A DNA stretch of 64,000 bases, taken from the NCBI GenBank assembly GCA_002344075.1, contig DDTM01000001.1, forward strand, positions 1 to 64,000, given 5' to 3'. Positions 26,666 to 35,327 of the stretch are shown piece by piece. The translations under genes were made by a program, and so were the position numbers. Source of the DNA: Bacteroidetes bacterium UBA2364 (GTDB taxonomy: Bacteria; Bacteroidota; Rhodothermia; Rhodothermales; UBA2364). Position 1 is the stretch's first letter, and every line of letters begins with the position of its first letter. Under the pieces are notes generated by a model. It did no database searches. It saw only the letters and a program-made list of their open reading frames with translations, and had not been told where the DNA came from.

Positions 26666-27571
26666 ATGATCCGACGGTTTTCTACTTATTTATACAACCA
26701 TCCGGGTGTATTATTGGCCTTGTTACTGGGACCGCCTTTGGGCTGGATGCTCGTGATCTACCTCGGATCATTGGCGGCGCTTCTGTTCCAGTCGTTTTAT
26801 TATCTCGATGGCTTTACAGGGCAAGTGGTACGCGAGTTTTCGTTCCTCACCTACCGCGATTTGTTCTCGGCGGCACATATGACCATTGTGTTAAAAACAG
26901 TGGTTATGGCACTCTCGGTAACAATTGGCTCGGTTCTGATTGCCTTCCCGCTGGCCTATTATAGTGTTCGCTATGCGGGTAAACGCCTCAAGGTTTTGCT
27001 CTATTTTGCAGTTCTTTTGCCATTGTGGTCTTCATATATCATTCGGGTATATGCGTGGAAACTCATGCTCGCCAAAGAAGGCATTGTTTCTTGGTTTTTT
27101 GCACAATTAGGGCTTTCCGGTGTATTAGAATGGCTGCTCTCCATGCCTATAGTGGGCGGGGCCTCGCTTTCGGTGTCCAATTTTGGCTTGTTTCTGGTTT
27201 TTACCTATATTTGGCTGCCCTACATGATTTTGCCCATCCAAGCGTCATTAGAACGCATTCCACATTCTTTATTAGATGCATCAGGGGACTTGGGTGCCCG
27301 GCCTTTGCAAACCTTCCGCCGGATTGTCTTGCCCTTGGCGTTGCCGGGTGTGGTGGCCGGAAGCATCTTCACCTTCTCGCTTACGCTGGGCGATTACATC
27401 ATTCCCTCTATCATTGGAGACTCCACCCCATTTATTGGAATGGCGGTATATAGCTATCAAGGAACTGCCGGAAATTTGCCCCTTGCCGCAGCCTTTACCG
27501 TACTCCCGATGGTGATGATGGTCTTTTATCTCTTGGGCGCACGGAAGGCTGGTGCGTTTGATGCACTCTAA
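26666..27571 (+). CDS. Polyamine ABC transporter permease, PotB/YdcU-like
   Basis: An inner-membrane permease with six predicted helices and 301 residues from the ATG at 26666. The cytosolic EAA loop that contacts the ATPase reads SLLDASGDLGARPLQTFRRIVLPLALPG. The PotB-type segment YYSVRYAGKRLK and the following hydrophobic run are also typical. It forms the translocation channel with the next gene's product. Confidence 0.91.
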   Translation: MIRRFSTYLYNHPGVLLALLLGPPLGWMLVIYLGSLAALLFQSFYYLDGFTGQVVREFSFLTYRDLFSAAHMTIVLKTVVMALSVTIGSVLIAFPLAYYSVRYAGKRLKVLLYFAVLLPLWSSYIIRVYAWKLMLAKEGIVSWFFAQLGLSGVLEWLLSMPIVGGASLSVSNFGLFLVFTYIWLPYMILPIQASLERIPHSLLDASGDLGARPLQTFRRIVLPLALPGVVAGSIFTFSLTLGDYIIPSIIGDSTPFIGMAVYSYQGTAGNLPLAAAFTVLPMVMMVFYLLGARKAGAFDAL

Positions 27572-27591
27572 ACACCAAATAGCATAAACGC

Positions 27592-28389
27592 ATGAAAAAC
27601 AAAAACTTGGGCCTTGCAATTACCATGTGGGCAGTAGTGACCTTCTTGCACATTCCTTTTTTTGTGGTGATGTTGTATGCTTTCACCACCGATTCTTCCA
27701 CGTTCACATTTCCTCCACCCGGCTTAACCTTCAAGTGGTTTGGTGTGGCGTGGAGCCGTGCCGATATGTGGGCGGCTTTAAGTCTTTCGACACGAGTAGC
27801 AGCCATTTCTACCTTGGTCGCCCTCGTTTTGGGTACATTAGCGGCTGCGGCTGTGTACCAAAGCCACTTCTTTGGACGAGAAGCCGTCTCGTTCCTGCTC
27901 GTCCTACCGATTGCCCTCCCCGGCATCGTGACGGGTATTGCCCTTCGGGCAGCAATGGGCGAGGCGGGTATGACCTTTAATTTCTGGACGATCGTTATTG
28001 GTCATGCTACGTTTTGTGTGGTGGTGGTGTATAACAATGTCTTGGCACGGTTCCGACGCTCCAATCCGTCGTTGGTAGAAGCCTCGATGGACTTAGGCGC
28101 GGATGGTTGGCAAACTTTTCGATATGTGGTCTTTCCCAATATCTCCTCTGCTTTGGTAGCGGGTGGGATGCTGGCCTTCGCCTTATCATTCGATGAGGTG
28201 ATTGTCACCACGTTCACCGCCGGACAACAGGCCACCTTGCCAATCTGGATCTTTAGTCAACTCACCAAGCCTCGCGACCGGCCTGTAACCAATGTGGTGG
28301 CCTTTTTTGTGGTAATCGTTACCACCCTTCCAATTCTATGGGCACTCTTCCAAAACCGAAAATTTGAAGAGCAAACCCAAAATGATTGA
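27592..28389 (+). CDS. Polyamine ABC transporter permease, PotC/YdcV-like
   Basis: The second permease, 265 residues with six helices. The EAA loop reads VEASMDLGADGWQTFRYVVFPNI. FALSFDEVIVTTF is a PotC hallmark, and PIALPGIVTGIALR lies in the third helix region. It ends the operon; no clear terminator follows. Confidence 0.91.
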   Translation: MKNKNLGLAITMWAVVTFLHIPFFVVMLYAFTTDSSTFTFPPPGLTFKWFGVAWSRADMWAALSLSTRVAAISTLVALVLGTLAAAAVYQSHFFGREAVSFLLVLPIALPGIVTGIALRAAMGEAGMTFNFWTIVIGHATFCVVVVYNNVLARFRRSNPSLVEASMDLGADGWQTFRYVVFPNISSALVAGGMLAFALSFDEVIVTTFTAGQQATLPIWIFSQLTKPRDRPVTNVVAFFVVIVTTLPILWALFQNRKFEEQTQND

Positions 28390-29049
28390 GCCTTGGGAAA
28401 GCAGCCATATTGGATGCCCCTTAAAAGCGGACGTAGCTGAGTAGGCATGCCTGATATTTTTCACAACCCAACTTCAATCCACCTTAACCACTACCTCATA
28501 GAAAAGAATACACAATTACACTATGGTACGAAGTATAACATCAGACCCGTAGTCTATAACCTATAAAATAGAACGAGAATTGACAAGAATAAATTTATCA
28601 CAAAAAATCAAATAAAAGAACTAAATAACATAAATAGAATAGGTTGCATTTCAAAAATATCAATATACATATGCTACACTTAAATCAGGCAGTATGTGAA
28701 AGAGAATCTTTGCCTATCGTTGAGAATAACTCCGTAGGAGCGACATCATAATAGAGCCCGTAGAGGACAAGCATCATACGCGAGCCCATCTGGTCGGCAT
28801 AAAAAATGTGAAAGATGTGTTTACCGGATAATTGAGGAAATTTTGAAATGCACCCAATAGAATAAATGAGGGAAGATAATAAACAAAGATCCAATTAAAA
28901 TACAAAGTAAACTTGGCAACTGATATTTTATTTAGTTTAGAAAATAAGTACTTCTACTCCTCACACAAACAGAGACTTCATACTTCAAGACGAACATAAA
29001 TAAGCGACAGAAGTTTGCAACAAATTCCTACCAATCAACCTCCTTGCTT
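28390..29049. other. AT-rich intergenic region
   Basis: About 660 bases with markedly lower GC than its surroundings and no convincing gene. It holds a 20-base segment at 28427-28446 that resembles the start of a tRNA but has no matching 3' half. It also holds a short palindrome CTCCGTAGGAG (28730-28740) within a stretch that recalls intergenic repeats of Bacteroidota. The 69-codon frame on the minus strand (28685-28894) overlaps that stretch and has no family features. Confidence 0.6.
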
Positions 29050-30201
29050 ATGATTTTCTCCATCAAGTATTGGCACTACCGGGTTTTGTGGGTACTTGTG
29101 CTGTGGTTACTTCCTTCTTGCGATAACCCGATGGAGGTGGATATTGGTCCGGCTTCGAAGGTGTCTAAGGAGCGTTTAGCACGCATGAACCGTGGGGTTA
29201 ACCTAAGCCATTGGTTTGCGCAAACCAGCATTACAACAGAGCGAATGCGCACGTTTATGACAGAAGAAGACTTTCAGACCATCTCGGCACTCGGATTTCG
29301 GCACGTTCGCTTTCCCGTAGACCCGATGTTGCTTTTGAACGAGCAGCAACCCGAAAACCTCGTGGAATCCAATTGGCGTGAGGTTCGGCGGGCTTTGGAG
29401 ATGATGATGGAGAAGGGCTTGGCCGTGACGCTGGAGATGCACGGCAGTACTACATTCAAAAAACGATTGGAGACCGAACCCACGTTTCGTACAGTCTTTA
29501 CACAACTTTGGCACGCTTTGGCGATTAAAGTATCCGATACCAATCCTGAATTTTTGTTCTTAGAGCCACTCAACGAACCTGTAATGAACGACTCACGTGG
29601 GTGGCAAGTTTTTCAAAATCAGTTACTTTTAGCCATTCGGTCAGGCGCACCCAAGCACACACTCGTGGCGGTCGGAGACATGTTTTCCAGTCTGGATCAA
29701 CTAAACTTACTACAACCCGTGGACGACCCCAATGTGGTATATGCGTTTCATTTTTACGAACCGGGCACCTTCACCCATCAAGGCGCCACATGGGCCGTAG
29801 AAGCATGGCCTTATTTGCGGGAAATTCCGTATCCATTTGATGCCAAACGGATGAACCAACTTTTACCACAGCTTCCAGTGATTGCCCAACCACTTGCCCG
29901 TGCTTATGCCGCCGAAAAGTGGGATCGTTCGCAACTACAAGCCCGTTTGGCCAAACCTTTTTTGTGGGGTCAACGATTTCGGGTTCCAGTAATCTGTGCT
30001 GAGTTTGGCGTATATCGCTTGGTTGCGCTACCACAAGACCGACTGAACTGGATCCGAGATGTACGCATTATTTTAGAGCGTTATCAAATTCCATGGACCA
30101 TGTGGGACTACTCCGAAGGCTTTGGTGTGGCCATACGTGAGAATGGCAAACGTGAAGTTGATATGGAGACTGTACGTGCATTGGGATTACATTTATATTA
30201 A
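29050..30201 (+). CDS. Glycoside hydrolase family 5-like lipoprotein
   Basis: A predicted extracytoplasmic endo-glycosidase of the GH5 (cellulase) type. From the ATG at 29050 it has 383 residues; a TTG two codons earlier is possible. The N-terminus is a lipoprotein signal with the Cys in LLPSC. The TIM-barrel motifs are clear: GVNLSHWF, GFRHVRFPV, the acid/base Glu176 in LEPLNEP, HFYEP, and the nucleophile Glu318 in ICAEFGVYR. The substrate could be a beta-glucan or mannan and cannot be decided. No polysaccharide-utilisation partners (SusC/D) lie beside it. Confidence 0.9.
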   Translation: MIFSIKYWHYRVLWVLVLWLLPSCDNPMEVDIGPASKVSKERLARMNRGVNLSHWFAQTSITTERMRTFMTEEDFQTISALGFRHVRFPVDPMLLLNEQQPENLVESNWREVRRALEMMMEKGLAVTLEMHGSTTFKKRLETEPTFRTVFTQLWHALAIKVSDTNPEFLFLEPLNEPVMNDSRGWQVFQNQLLLAIRSGAPKHTLVAVGDMFSSLDQLNLLQPVDDPNVVYAFHFYEPGTFTHQGATWAVEAWPYLREIPYPFDAKRMNQLLPQLPVIAQPLARAYAAEKWDRSQLQARLAKPFLWGQRFRVPVICAEFGVYRLVALPQDRLNWIRDVRIILERYQIPWTMWDYSEGFGVAIRENGKREVDMETVRALGLHLY

Positions 30202-30301
30202 ACGCCTCCGACAACCCACACACATCTTGCACATGTGTCTATAAGTTCTTACTTTAGGGACAAATTTTTTGACCTACAACCTCATCTATCCTAAAAGACA
30301 C

Positions 30302-30805
30302 ATGGCACATTCTTCATTGGTCGTTCCCGCCGAAATCTTGCGGGCATTCAAAAAAGTTTTTCCAAAAGTGGACGTCAGCCGCGTTTCGTGGTCTTGGGAA
30401 GTCCCCCATAAAATTTATGAAGCCTCCTTCGAGCAAGATGGTTTTTCTTACGAAGTAGAAATTACGGTAACGGGCCACCACTTGCTCTCCGAAATTTATA
30501 TGCGTACCGAAGCCCTACCGGAAGGCATCCGTAACCACATCGAGGCCGAGTTCCCGGGTGCAATTATTCACTCGGTAGAGCGCGTCTTGTACTCCAATGG
30601 CGATGTGCAATACGAAATTGACCTGATTACCGGAAAAGGTGAACGCGAAATTCTGGTGCGTGAGGATGGCTATATCTTGGATTATGGCAAAGATCCCGCA
30701 AAGAAACACAAAAAGGTGAAAGAAAAAGAAGTGGACGAGGAAGAAGAAGAAGCACCAACGCCAGAAAAAACAGAATCCACTTTAGAGGACACCTCGGAGG
30801 TCTAA
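30302..30805 (+). CDS. PepSY-like (DUF2874-type) protein with acidic tail
   Basis: A 167-residue protein from the ATG at 30302. Two PepSY-like repeats are visible: VPAEILRAFKKVFP...YEASFEQDGFSYEVEI and LPEGIRNHIEAEFPGA...VQYEIDLITGKGER. This is the pattern of the BLIP-like DUF2874 proteins common in Bacteroidota. Unlike most of them it has no signal peptide, so it appears cytosolic. The C-terminus is highly charged, with a Lys-rich stretch then a run of Glu, ending in Thr/Ser. Its role is unknown. A terminator follows at 30828-30861. Confidence 0.78.
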   Translation: MAHSSLVVPAEILRAFKKVFPKVDVSRVSWSWEVPHKIYEASFEQDGFSYEVEITVTGHHLLSEIYMRTEALPEGIRNHIEAEFPGAIIHSVERVLYSNGDVQYEIDLITGKGEREILVREDGYILDYGKDPAKKHKKVKEKEVDEEEEEAPTPEKTESTLEDTSEV

Positions 30806-30827
30806 AACATCCATTTTCTATGCAATA

Positions 30828-30861
30828 GGCTACACTTTTTACAAGATGGTGTGGCCTTTTT
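30828..30861 (+). terminator. Terminator of the PepSY-like gene
   Basis: GGCTACAC (30828-30835) pairs with GTGTGGCC (30849-30856) with one wobble pair, followed by TTTTT. Confidence 0.75.
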
Positions 30862-31548
30862 GCTGGCTCAATGGTGGAAATGACACGAGGCCCCATCATG
30901 AAAATATGGGGTAAGGTCCAACAAAAACCCTACCCCCACTAATGAGATCCACTTTCAAGGTAAAGGTACCGATGAAGGCCTTGCACTTAGACCTGCTTCT
31001 GTTCCACTATTATTAATAGGAAAACAATGCCCTCATATACCACAAAAAGGGAAAGAGAATCGATAGTATTCATAGTTGATGCCTGCCGAAGCCTCCGAAA
31101 CAAACTTTTTGGCATTCTTGAGACGCTGATTCCGCATTATTCATGTTAAATACGACACATTATGACCCTTTAGCCCATCTAATTTACCAGAATTTATAAA
31201 CTTATACCAAAATTCAAAACTATCCAACTCAACCGATATAGATTCATTTTTTCCCAATAGCAATCATGGAGTCCCCCTAGTAATGCTCTACTGGTTGGAA
31301 TAGTATCTTCTGATTTTCTGTAATAAATTCCATCCTTCAAGATTAACTTTCCCCTTTCATAAATTGGAAGAGCCATCCCCAAACCAATTTGCAAGTACCG
31401 CTTATTTTATATAGTCAGTTGGATGGGTATGAAAGATTCCGCCTTTGTATGTTACTATTTTTTCATCTCAGCCTTATGGTGCGCCCTCAGAAAAGTCCCT
31501 CCCAATTCCATGTCCAAATAGCTTAATTTTCATTTTATCCAACCTGAG
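30862..31548. other. Intergenic region without a convincing gene
   Basis: Nearly 690 AT-rich bases. A 66-codon frame on the minus strand (31194-31394) ends in hydrophobic residues but matches no family I know and lacks a ribosome-binding site. A 33-codon frame on the minus strand near 31040-31140 (MRNQRLKNAKKF) is equally unsupported. The stretch may be decayed coding sequence. Confidence 0.5.
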
Positions 31549-32022
31549 TCATCGGTCAACGTTACGAATAGAGGTATGGTCTAAACGATAAAACAGCAAT
31601 AACTCCGAGTTTGGCAATAGCCTAAACGTACCTTGTACTTCTACGGGTTGGTCGGTATAGCGAATTTTGCGATCCAAGTTCAATTCTATCATTTTTTCAG
31701 GTCCAACGCCCACACAAAACTGACAGTCCGAGGGGTCCGGTGTGAGGCCAAAATGATGGGTAGAAAACGCCAATTCGATCGGAACCAAATATCCCCGTAG
31801 GGTAATGGTTTTGTTTTCTAATTTCTGGTGTTCAGGAGAAAAAGTGGGTCGGTAGGTTTTTAGGTCATATTCGGTTTTAAGCAAAATTTTCCAAATCTCA
31901 TCATTGGTATGGCGTTTTTTTTGCATATTGGTGACCATCACCAAAGAAGTAATAGCAACTATCATCAGTCCGGTAACCAACGATTTCACCCAAACAGGTA
32001 TGGTATTCAAACCGTTTGTCAT
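31549..32022 (-). CDS. DUF3299-like membrane-anchored protein
   Basis: A 157-residue protein with one N-terminal membrane helix (SLVTGLMIVAITSLVMV) and a beta-rich domain outside. The core ITLRGYLVPIEL...CQFCVGVGPEKMIEL...VQGTFRL recalls DUF3299 proteins, whose role is unsettled but which often sit near ABC-type exporters or metal genes. The CxxC (CQFC) could bind a metal or be redox-active. It starts 3 bases after the stop of the lipoprotein gene upstream and close to the CobW locus, which hints at metal homeostasis without proving it. Confidence 0.65.
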   Translation of the reverse strand: MTNGLNTIPVWVKSLVTGLMIVAITSLVMVTNMQKKRHTNDEIWKILLKTEYDLKTYRPTFSPEHQKLENKTITLRGYLVPIELAFSTHHFGLTPDPSDCQFCVGVGPEKMIELNLDRKIRYTDQPVEVQGTFRLLPNSELLLFYRLDHTSIRNVDR

Positions 32023-32025
32023 GGC

Positions 32026-32850
32026 TTAGTTACCGTTTTTTTGGAGTATTGAGAGCAACTGACTGGCATTGTCGTTTGCTGGTCGGAGGTGTTTCATGCG
32101 TTGCAGGCGGTATCGTCCCAATATATTCTTCGCAGCGATGTACCGGGTAGAGTCGGTAGCATCGGGCGTGTGGCCCTTGGGCATAGCATAGGTAAAATGG
32201 CCTTTGTCGGCGGCAAACACCGGGATTTGGAAAAAGTCTCGTTTCACAAATTGTTTAGTACTGTCTTGCTCTTGTCCTGCTTGCACAAAAAAGTCCACCG
32301 CATAATCGGGGTAACCAAACAGGTACCCAAAGCCGCGCCAACGATCATATTTAGCAGCAGACTCTACCAAAAGTGGGACAAGCTCGACGGGCGTGGTTTC
32401 CGTGATACCTAATTTTGCCCAAAACAGTGGGTGGCGGCGTATTTCTTTTTGAACACGCTTAATATCTAGTGCCAATAGCTCCAAATATTTTCGGCCATCA
32501 AATTCATTTTTAAAAGGCATAAGAACCACTTTTTTTCCGTTGCAGGATAGCTTCGCTCCGATATTGGCCCACAAAGTTAGTTGTGGAATGGCCGCCTGGA
32601 GCGAGTCGGTATGATACGAAAAGTCATGAATGGTACTCATCGGCTTGAGGTCTGTAGCCAGTGTATAAAGGGCCTCGTGGTCTAAACCATGCAGCAAGAT
32701 GCGCTGGGCCACCTTTTGCTCCAAAAGCGGCCATTCAGAAAAGTCATTACAAGTCTCCACTTGATGGACGGATTTGAGATGCGTACACCCGCCGAGTATA
32801 AGTACAAGACCCGCAATGAGCCATAAAAAGGACTTATTGATGTGTGACAT
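32026..32850 (-). CDS. Hypothetical lipoprotein
   Basis: A 274-residue protein with a lipoprotein signal (LVLILGGC, Cys near 22). I do not recognise a domain. The sequence is mixed alpha/beta, with segments such as DSTKQFVKRDFFQIP and ADKGHFTYAMPKG, and no repeats. It is tightly coupled to the DUF3299-like gene (3-base gap) and about 100 bases downstream of the CobW gene on the same strand, so all may belong to one transcript. Confidence 0.7.
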   Translation of the reverse strand: MSHINKSFLWLIAGLVLILGGCTHLKSVHQVETCNDFSEWPLLEQKVAQRILLHGLDHEALYTLATDLKPMSTIHDFSYHTDSLQAAIPQLTLWANIGAKLSCNGKKVVLMPFKNEFDGRKYLELLALDIKRVQKEIRRHPLFWAKLGITETTPVELVPLLVESAAKYDRWRGFGYLFGYPDYAVDFFVQAGQEQDSTKQFVKRDFFQIPVFAADKGHFTYAMPKGHTPDATDSTRYIAAKNILGRYRLQRMKHLRPANDNASQLLSILQKNGN

Positions 32851-32887
32851 AAAATCTTGTTTGCGTTATTAGACAACCTTATTCCCC

Positions 32888-32931
32888 TTGCCCCCGTGCC
32901 GCACAATCCCAAAAAAGCAACACGAGGGCAA
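32888..32931. repeat. Imperfect inverted repeat after the CobW gene
   Basis: TTGCCCCCGTG (32888-32898) and CACGAGGGCAA (32921-32931) pair at 10 of 11 positions. It lies just after the CobW stop codon on the minus strand. There is no T run, so it may be a processing or stability hairpin within the operon. Confidence 0.45.
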
Positions 32932-32954
32932 ACATGTGGGGAAAACCTAAAAAA

Positions 32955-34145
32955 TTATTGAATGGGCCAAGGGTCTTCTAATGGCTTTTGGTTGGTCATG
33001 TGCTCAATCAACTCTTTGTCCGTGATTAGGCAGGTATCCAATAGAGTACGGAACCTTTTTTCGTCCATTTTTTGGCCAATAAAAACCAGTTCTTGTCTCC
33101 GATCTCCCACTTTTTTATCCCAAATCGTGCGTAGATATTGTCGGAAATCTGGTGTATTGGGTAGTCGTTCTTTGGGGACCGCAGCCCACCAATAACCAGC
33201 AGTTTCCCAATTTCGTATTCTGCCTGCCTGCGAGAGGGAAAGTACATCCGCATGGCGTGTCGCCAACCAAAAAAAGCCTTTTGCCCGAATCACACCCTTC
33301 CAACTCCCATTAAAGAAGTCGAAAAATCGCTTTGGATGGAAAGGGCGGCGTGCGCGATAAACAAAACTCGAGATGCCGTACTCTTCGGTTTCTGGAATGT
33401 GTTCCCCAGCCAATTCTTTGGCCCATCCGGCGGATTGCTCGGCTTTTTCCATGTCGAATAGTTGCGTATTCAACACGCCCTCTAAGTCAACACTGCCATA
33501 TGTCGAAACAATGATTTTCGCATCAGGATTTAAGGTTCGTAAAATACTTTTCAGATAGTGGACATCCGAGGCCGTTACGGTATCGGTTTTATTCAGAATA
33601 ATAACGTTTGCAAACTCGATTTGGTCGGTTAGCAAGTCCACTAAGGTGCGTTCATCTCCTTCTCCAACCTCTTGTCCCAATTGTTTGAGGGTTTGGGCAG
33701 AATTAAAGTCTCCGAGAAAGTTATGGGCATCCACCACCGTCACCATAGTATCTAAGCGTGCAAAGGAAGACAGACTTTGGCCATTTTCATCCTCGAAGGC
33801 AAAGGTTACGGCTACAGGCATGGGTTCCGAAATGCCAGAACTTTCAATTACAAGGTATTCAAACTTATTTTGCAGGGCTAATTTCCGAATTTCCACCAAC
33901 AAGTCTTCACGAAGGGTGCAACAAATACAACCATTGGTCATTTCCACCAAGCTGGCATCGGTACGGGTAATGGTTTCTTCATCATTCCGAACAAGCGCGG
34001 CGTCAATATTGACCTCGCTCATGTCATTGACGATGACGGCTATCTTCTTGCCCTGTGTATTATGAAGGATATGGTTTAATAAGGTTGTTTTTCCGGAGCC
34101 AAGGTAACCGGAGAGTACCGTTACTGGAAGTTTGTTTCTAATCAT
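32955..34145 (-). CDS. CobW/ZigA-type GTP-dependent metallochaperone
   Basis: A G3E-family GTPase of 396 residues, in the COG0523 group that delivers zinc or another metal under scarcity. The Walker A is SGYLGSGKTTLLNH near residue 12, the metal-binding CxCC motif is GCICC in the first 80 residues, and the base-recognition motif is LNKTD. The C-terminal CobW_C domain contains RRPFHPKRFFDFF and WATRHAD-like WLATRHADV. Its neighbour upstream is a His-rich exported protein. Together they suggest a zinc-responsive unit. No Zur box could be identified with confidence. Confidence 0.88.
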   Translation of the reverse strand: MIRNKLPVTVLSGYLGSGKTTLLNHILHNTQGKKIAVIVNDMSEVNIDAALVRNDEETITRTDASLVEMTNGCICCTLREDLLVEIRKLALQNKFEYLVIESSGISEPMPVAVTFAFEDENGQSLSSFARLDTMVTVVDAHNFLGDFNSAQTLKQLGQEVGEGDERTLVDLLTDQIEFANVIILNKTDTVTASDVHYLKSILRTLNPDAKIIVSTYGSVDLEGVLNTQLFDMEKAEQSAGWAKELAGEHIPETEEYGISSFVYRARRPFHPKRFFDFFNGSWKGVIRAKGFFWLATRHADVLSLSQAGRIRNWETAGYWWAAVPKERLPNTPDFRQYLRTIWDKKVGDRRQELVFIGQKMDEKRFRTLLDTCLITDKELIEHMTNQKPLEDPWPIQ

Positions 34146-34173
34146 GGTTTATAATTCTTTTAAGTAAATCACG

Positions 34174-34380
34174 TTAAAGGCGGTTTGTTGCTCCTGAAAA
34201 CGCATTACAAGACTCGGCAAACACCAAAAGGGCATAATTTGTGTAATGTACCCACATCACCAATGACACTTCGCGTAGGTCTATCACCCCGATTACCCAA
34301 AAAGCCATCGGCACGTGGTTCATTAAGGAATAAGACAAGAATGTATCACCGCCACCCACAACGAGCCATTTAAGGTTCAT
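34174..34380 (-). CDS. Possible small membrane protein between the His-rich gene and cobW
   Basis: A 68-codon frame (MNLKWLVVGGGDTF...) that fits between its neighbours on the same strand, with 37- and 28-base gaps. Two moderately hydrophobic stretches are visible (VPMAFWVIGVIDL and YTNYALLVF). The spacing favours a real gene, but there is no family resemblance or clear ribosome-binding site. Confidence 0.3.
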   Translation of the reverse strand: MNLKWLVVGGGDTFLSYSLMNHVPMAFWVIGVIDLREVSLVMWVHYTNYALLVFAESCNAFSGATNRL

Positions 34381-34417
34381 TGGGGAAAACGATTCAACTT
34401 GGGAAAAGGAAGGGTTA

Positions 34418-34744
34418 TTAGCCTACGGGAGGAGCACGAGAGGGCCGAGAAAAGAATTCTAAACGAAACGGCAATGTTTGGGAGGTGAAATAACGCGCAA
34501 TCGCCACCGCCTCTAACTGCGGTACGATCTTTAGGCTGATATTCGGCAGCGCCGTCTGGTATTTGATCGCATCACACAGCGAACAATCATCTGATCCACT
34601 CTCGTGGTCTTTGTGCTGAGGATGTTCGTGACAGAAAAAGTCTGAATGATGGTGTACGAGATGAACCCACGGCGCCGCCAAGCCACCGCCCAGAAAGAGC
34701 AATAACAAGACCACGGCGCCCAGTTTGAATGGTGTTTTTCTCAT
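34418..34744 (-). CDS. Small exported His-rich protein
   Basis: From the ATG at 34744 it has 108 residues. The signal peptide is followed at once by HLVHHHSDFFCHEHPQHKDHE, dense in His and acidic residues, and a CSLC motif. This is the pattern of small periplasmic proteins that bind or sense zinc, copper or nickel. Its place upstream of a CobW-type metallochaperone supports a metal role. No enzyme domain is present. The C-terminus (SRPSRAPPVG) is Pro/Arg-rich. Confidence 0.72.
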   Translation of the reverse strand: MRKTPFKLGAVVLLLLFLGGGLAAPWVHLVHHHSDFFCHEHPQHKDHESGSDDCSLCDAIKYQTALPNISLKIVPQLEAVAIARYFTSQTLPFRLEFFSRPSRAPPVG

Positions 34745-34961
34745 AATCAACTAATCTAAGCGCTACACTTTAGGAAACCAAATAAATTTTCCCACCAAAA
34801 GTTATTATCCTTGCCCAAGCGCCAACTTGAACTTACCAAACGCAATAATTTCAAGGATATAGAAATTGAAAAAGATTTTTTGAAATGCGCAACAACAGGC
34901 CTATTTTTAGGGTTTACAACCCTTGCCGTAAGCAGTGTTGGTACACTTAATTTTCATCCTA

Positions 34962-35327
34962 ATGAATTCATTTGCAACCTTATACGATTATCTGATTCAA
35001 AAAAATGGGGCTACTGAGACGTTTCCCTTCGGTGAAGACGTATTGGTGATGAAGGTAATGGGAAAGATTTTTGCCTTGCTCCCCTTAGACGAGACACCCA
35101 CACGTATCAGCCTGAAATGTGATCCAGCACGGGCGTTAGAACTTCGTGCCCAATATGATGCAATTGCGCCCGGCTACCATATGAGCAAGCAGCATTGGAA
35201 TACCCTCACAGTGGATGGGCGCTTGCCCGTCTCTTTGGTACTCGAACTAATAGATCATTCTTATAGCTTGGTAGTGGCCTCTCTCAAAAAAGCAGATCGC
35301 TTGGCTTTGGAACACACACAATCATGA
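34962..35327 (+). CDS. MmcQ/YjbR family protein
   Basis: A 121-residue cytosolic protein of the MmcQ/YjbR family (a CyaY-like fold, sometimes called DNA-binding). The family pattern is clear: ATETFPFGEDVLVMKVMGKIFALL, then ISLKCDPARALELR and PGYHMSKQHWNTL. The ATG at 34962 gives the usual length; an earlier in-frame start adds nine residues with no match. Its stop overlaps the ATG of the next gene (ATGA, 35324-35327), so translation is probably coupled. Confidence 0.88.
   Translation: MNSFATLYDYLIQKNGATETFPFGEDVLVMKVMGKIFALLPLDETPTRISLKCDPARALELRAQYDAIAPGYHMSKQHWNTLTVDGRLPVSLVLELIDHSYSLVVASLKKADRLALEHTQS

Noticed and set aside
28685..28894. 69-codon minus-strand frame in the AT-rich spacer
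   Set aside because: It overlaps a palindromic stretch and has no recognisable protein pattern.
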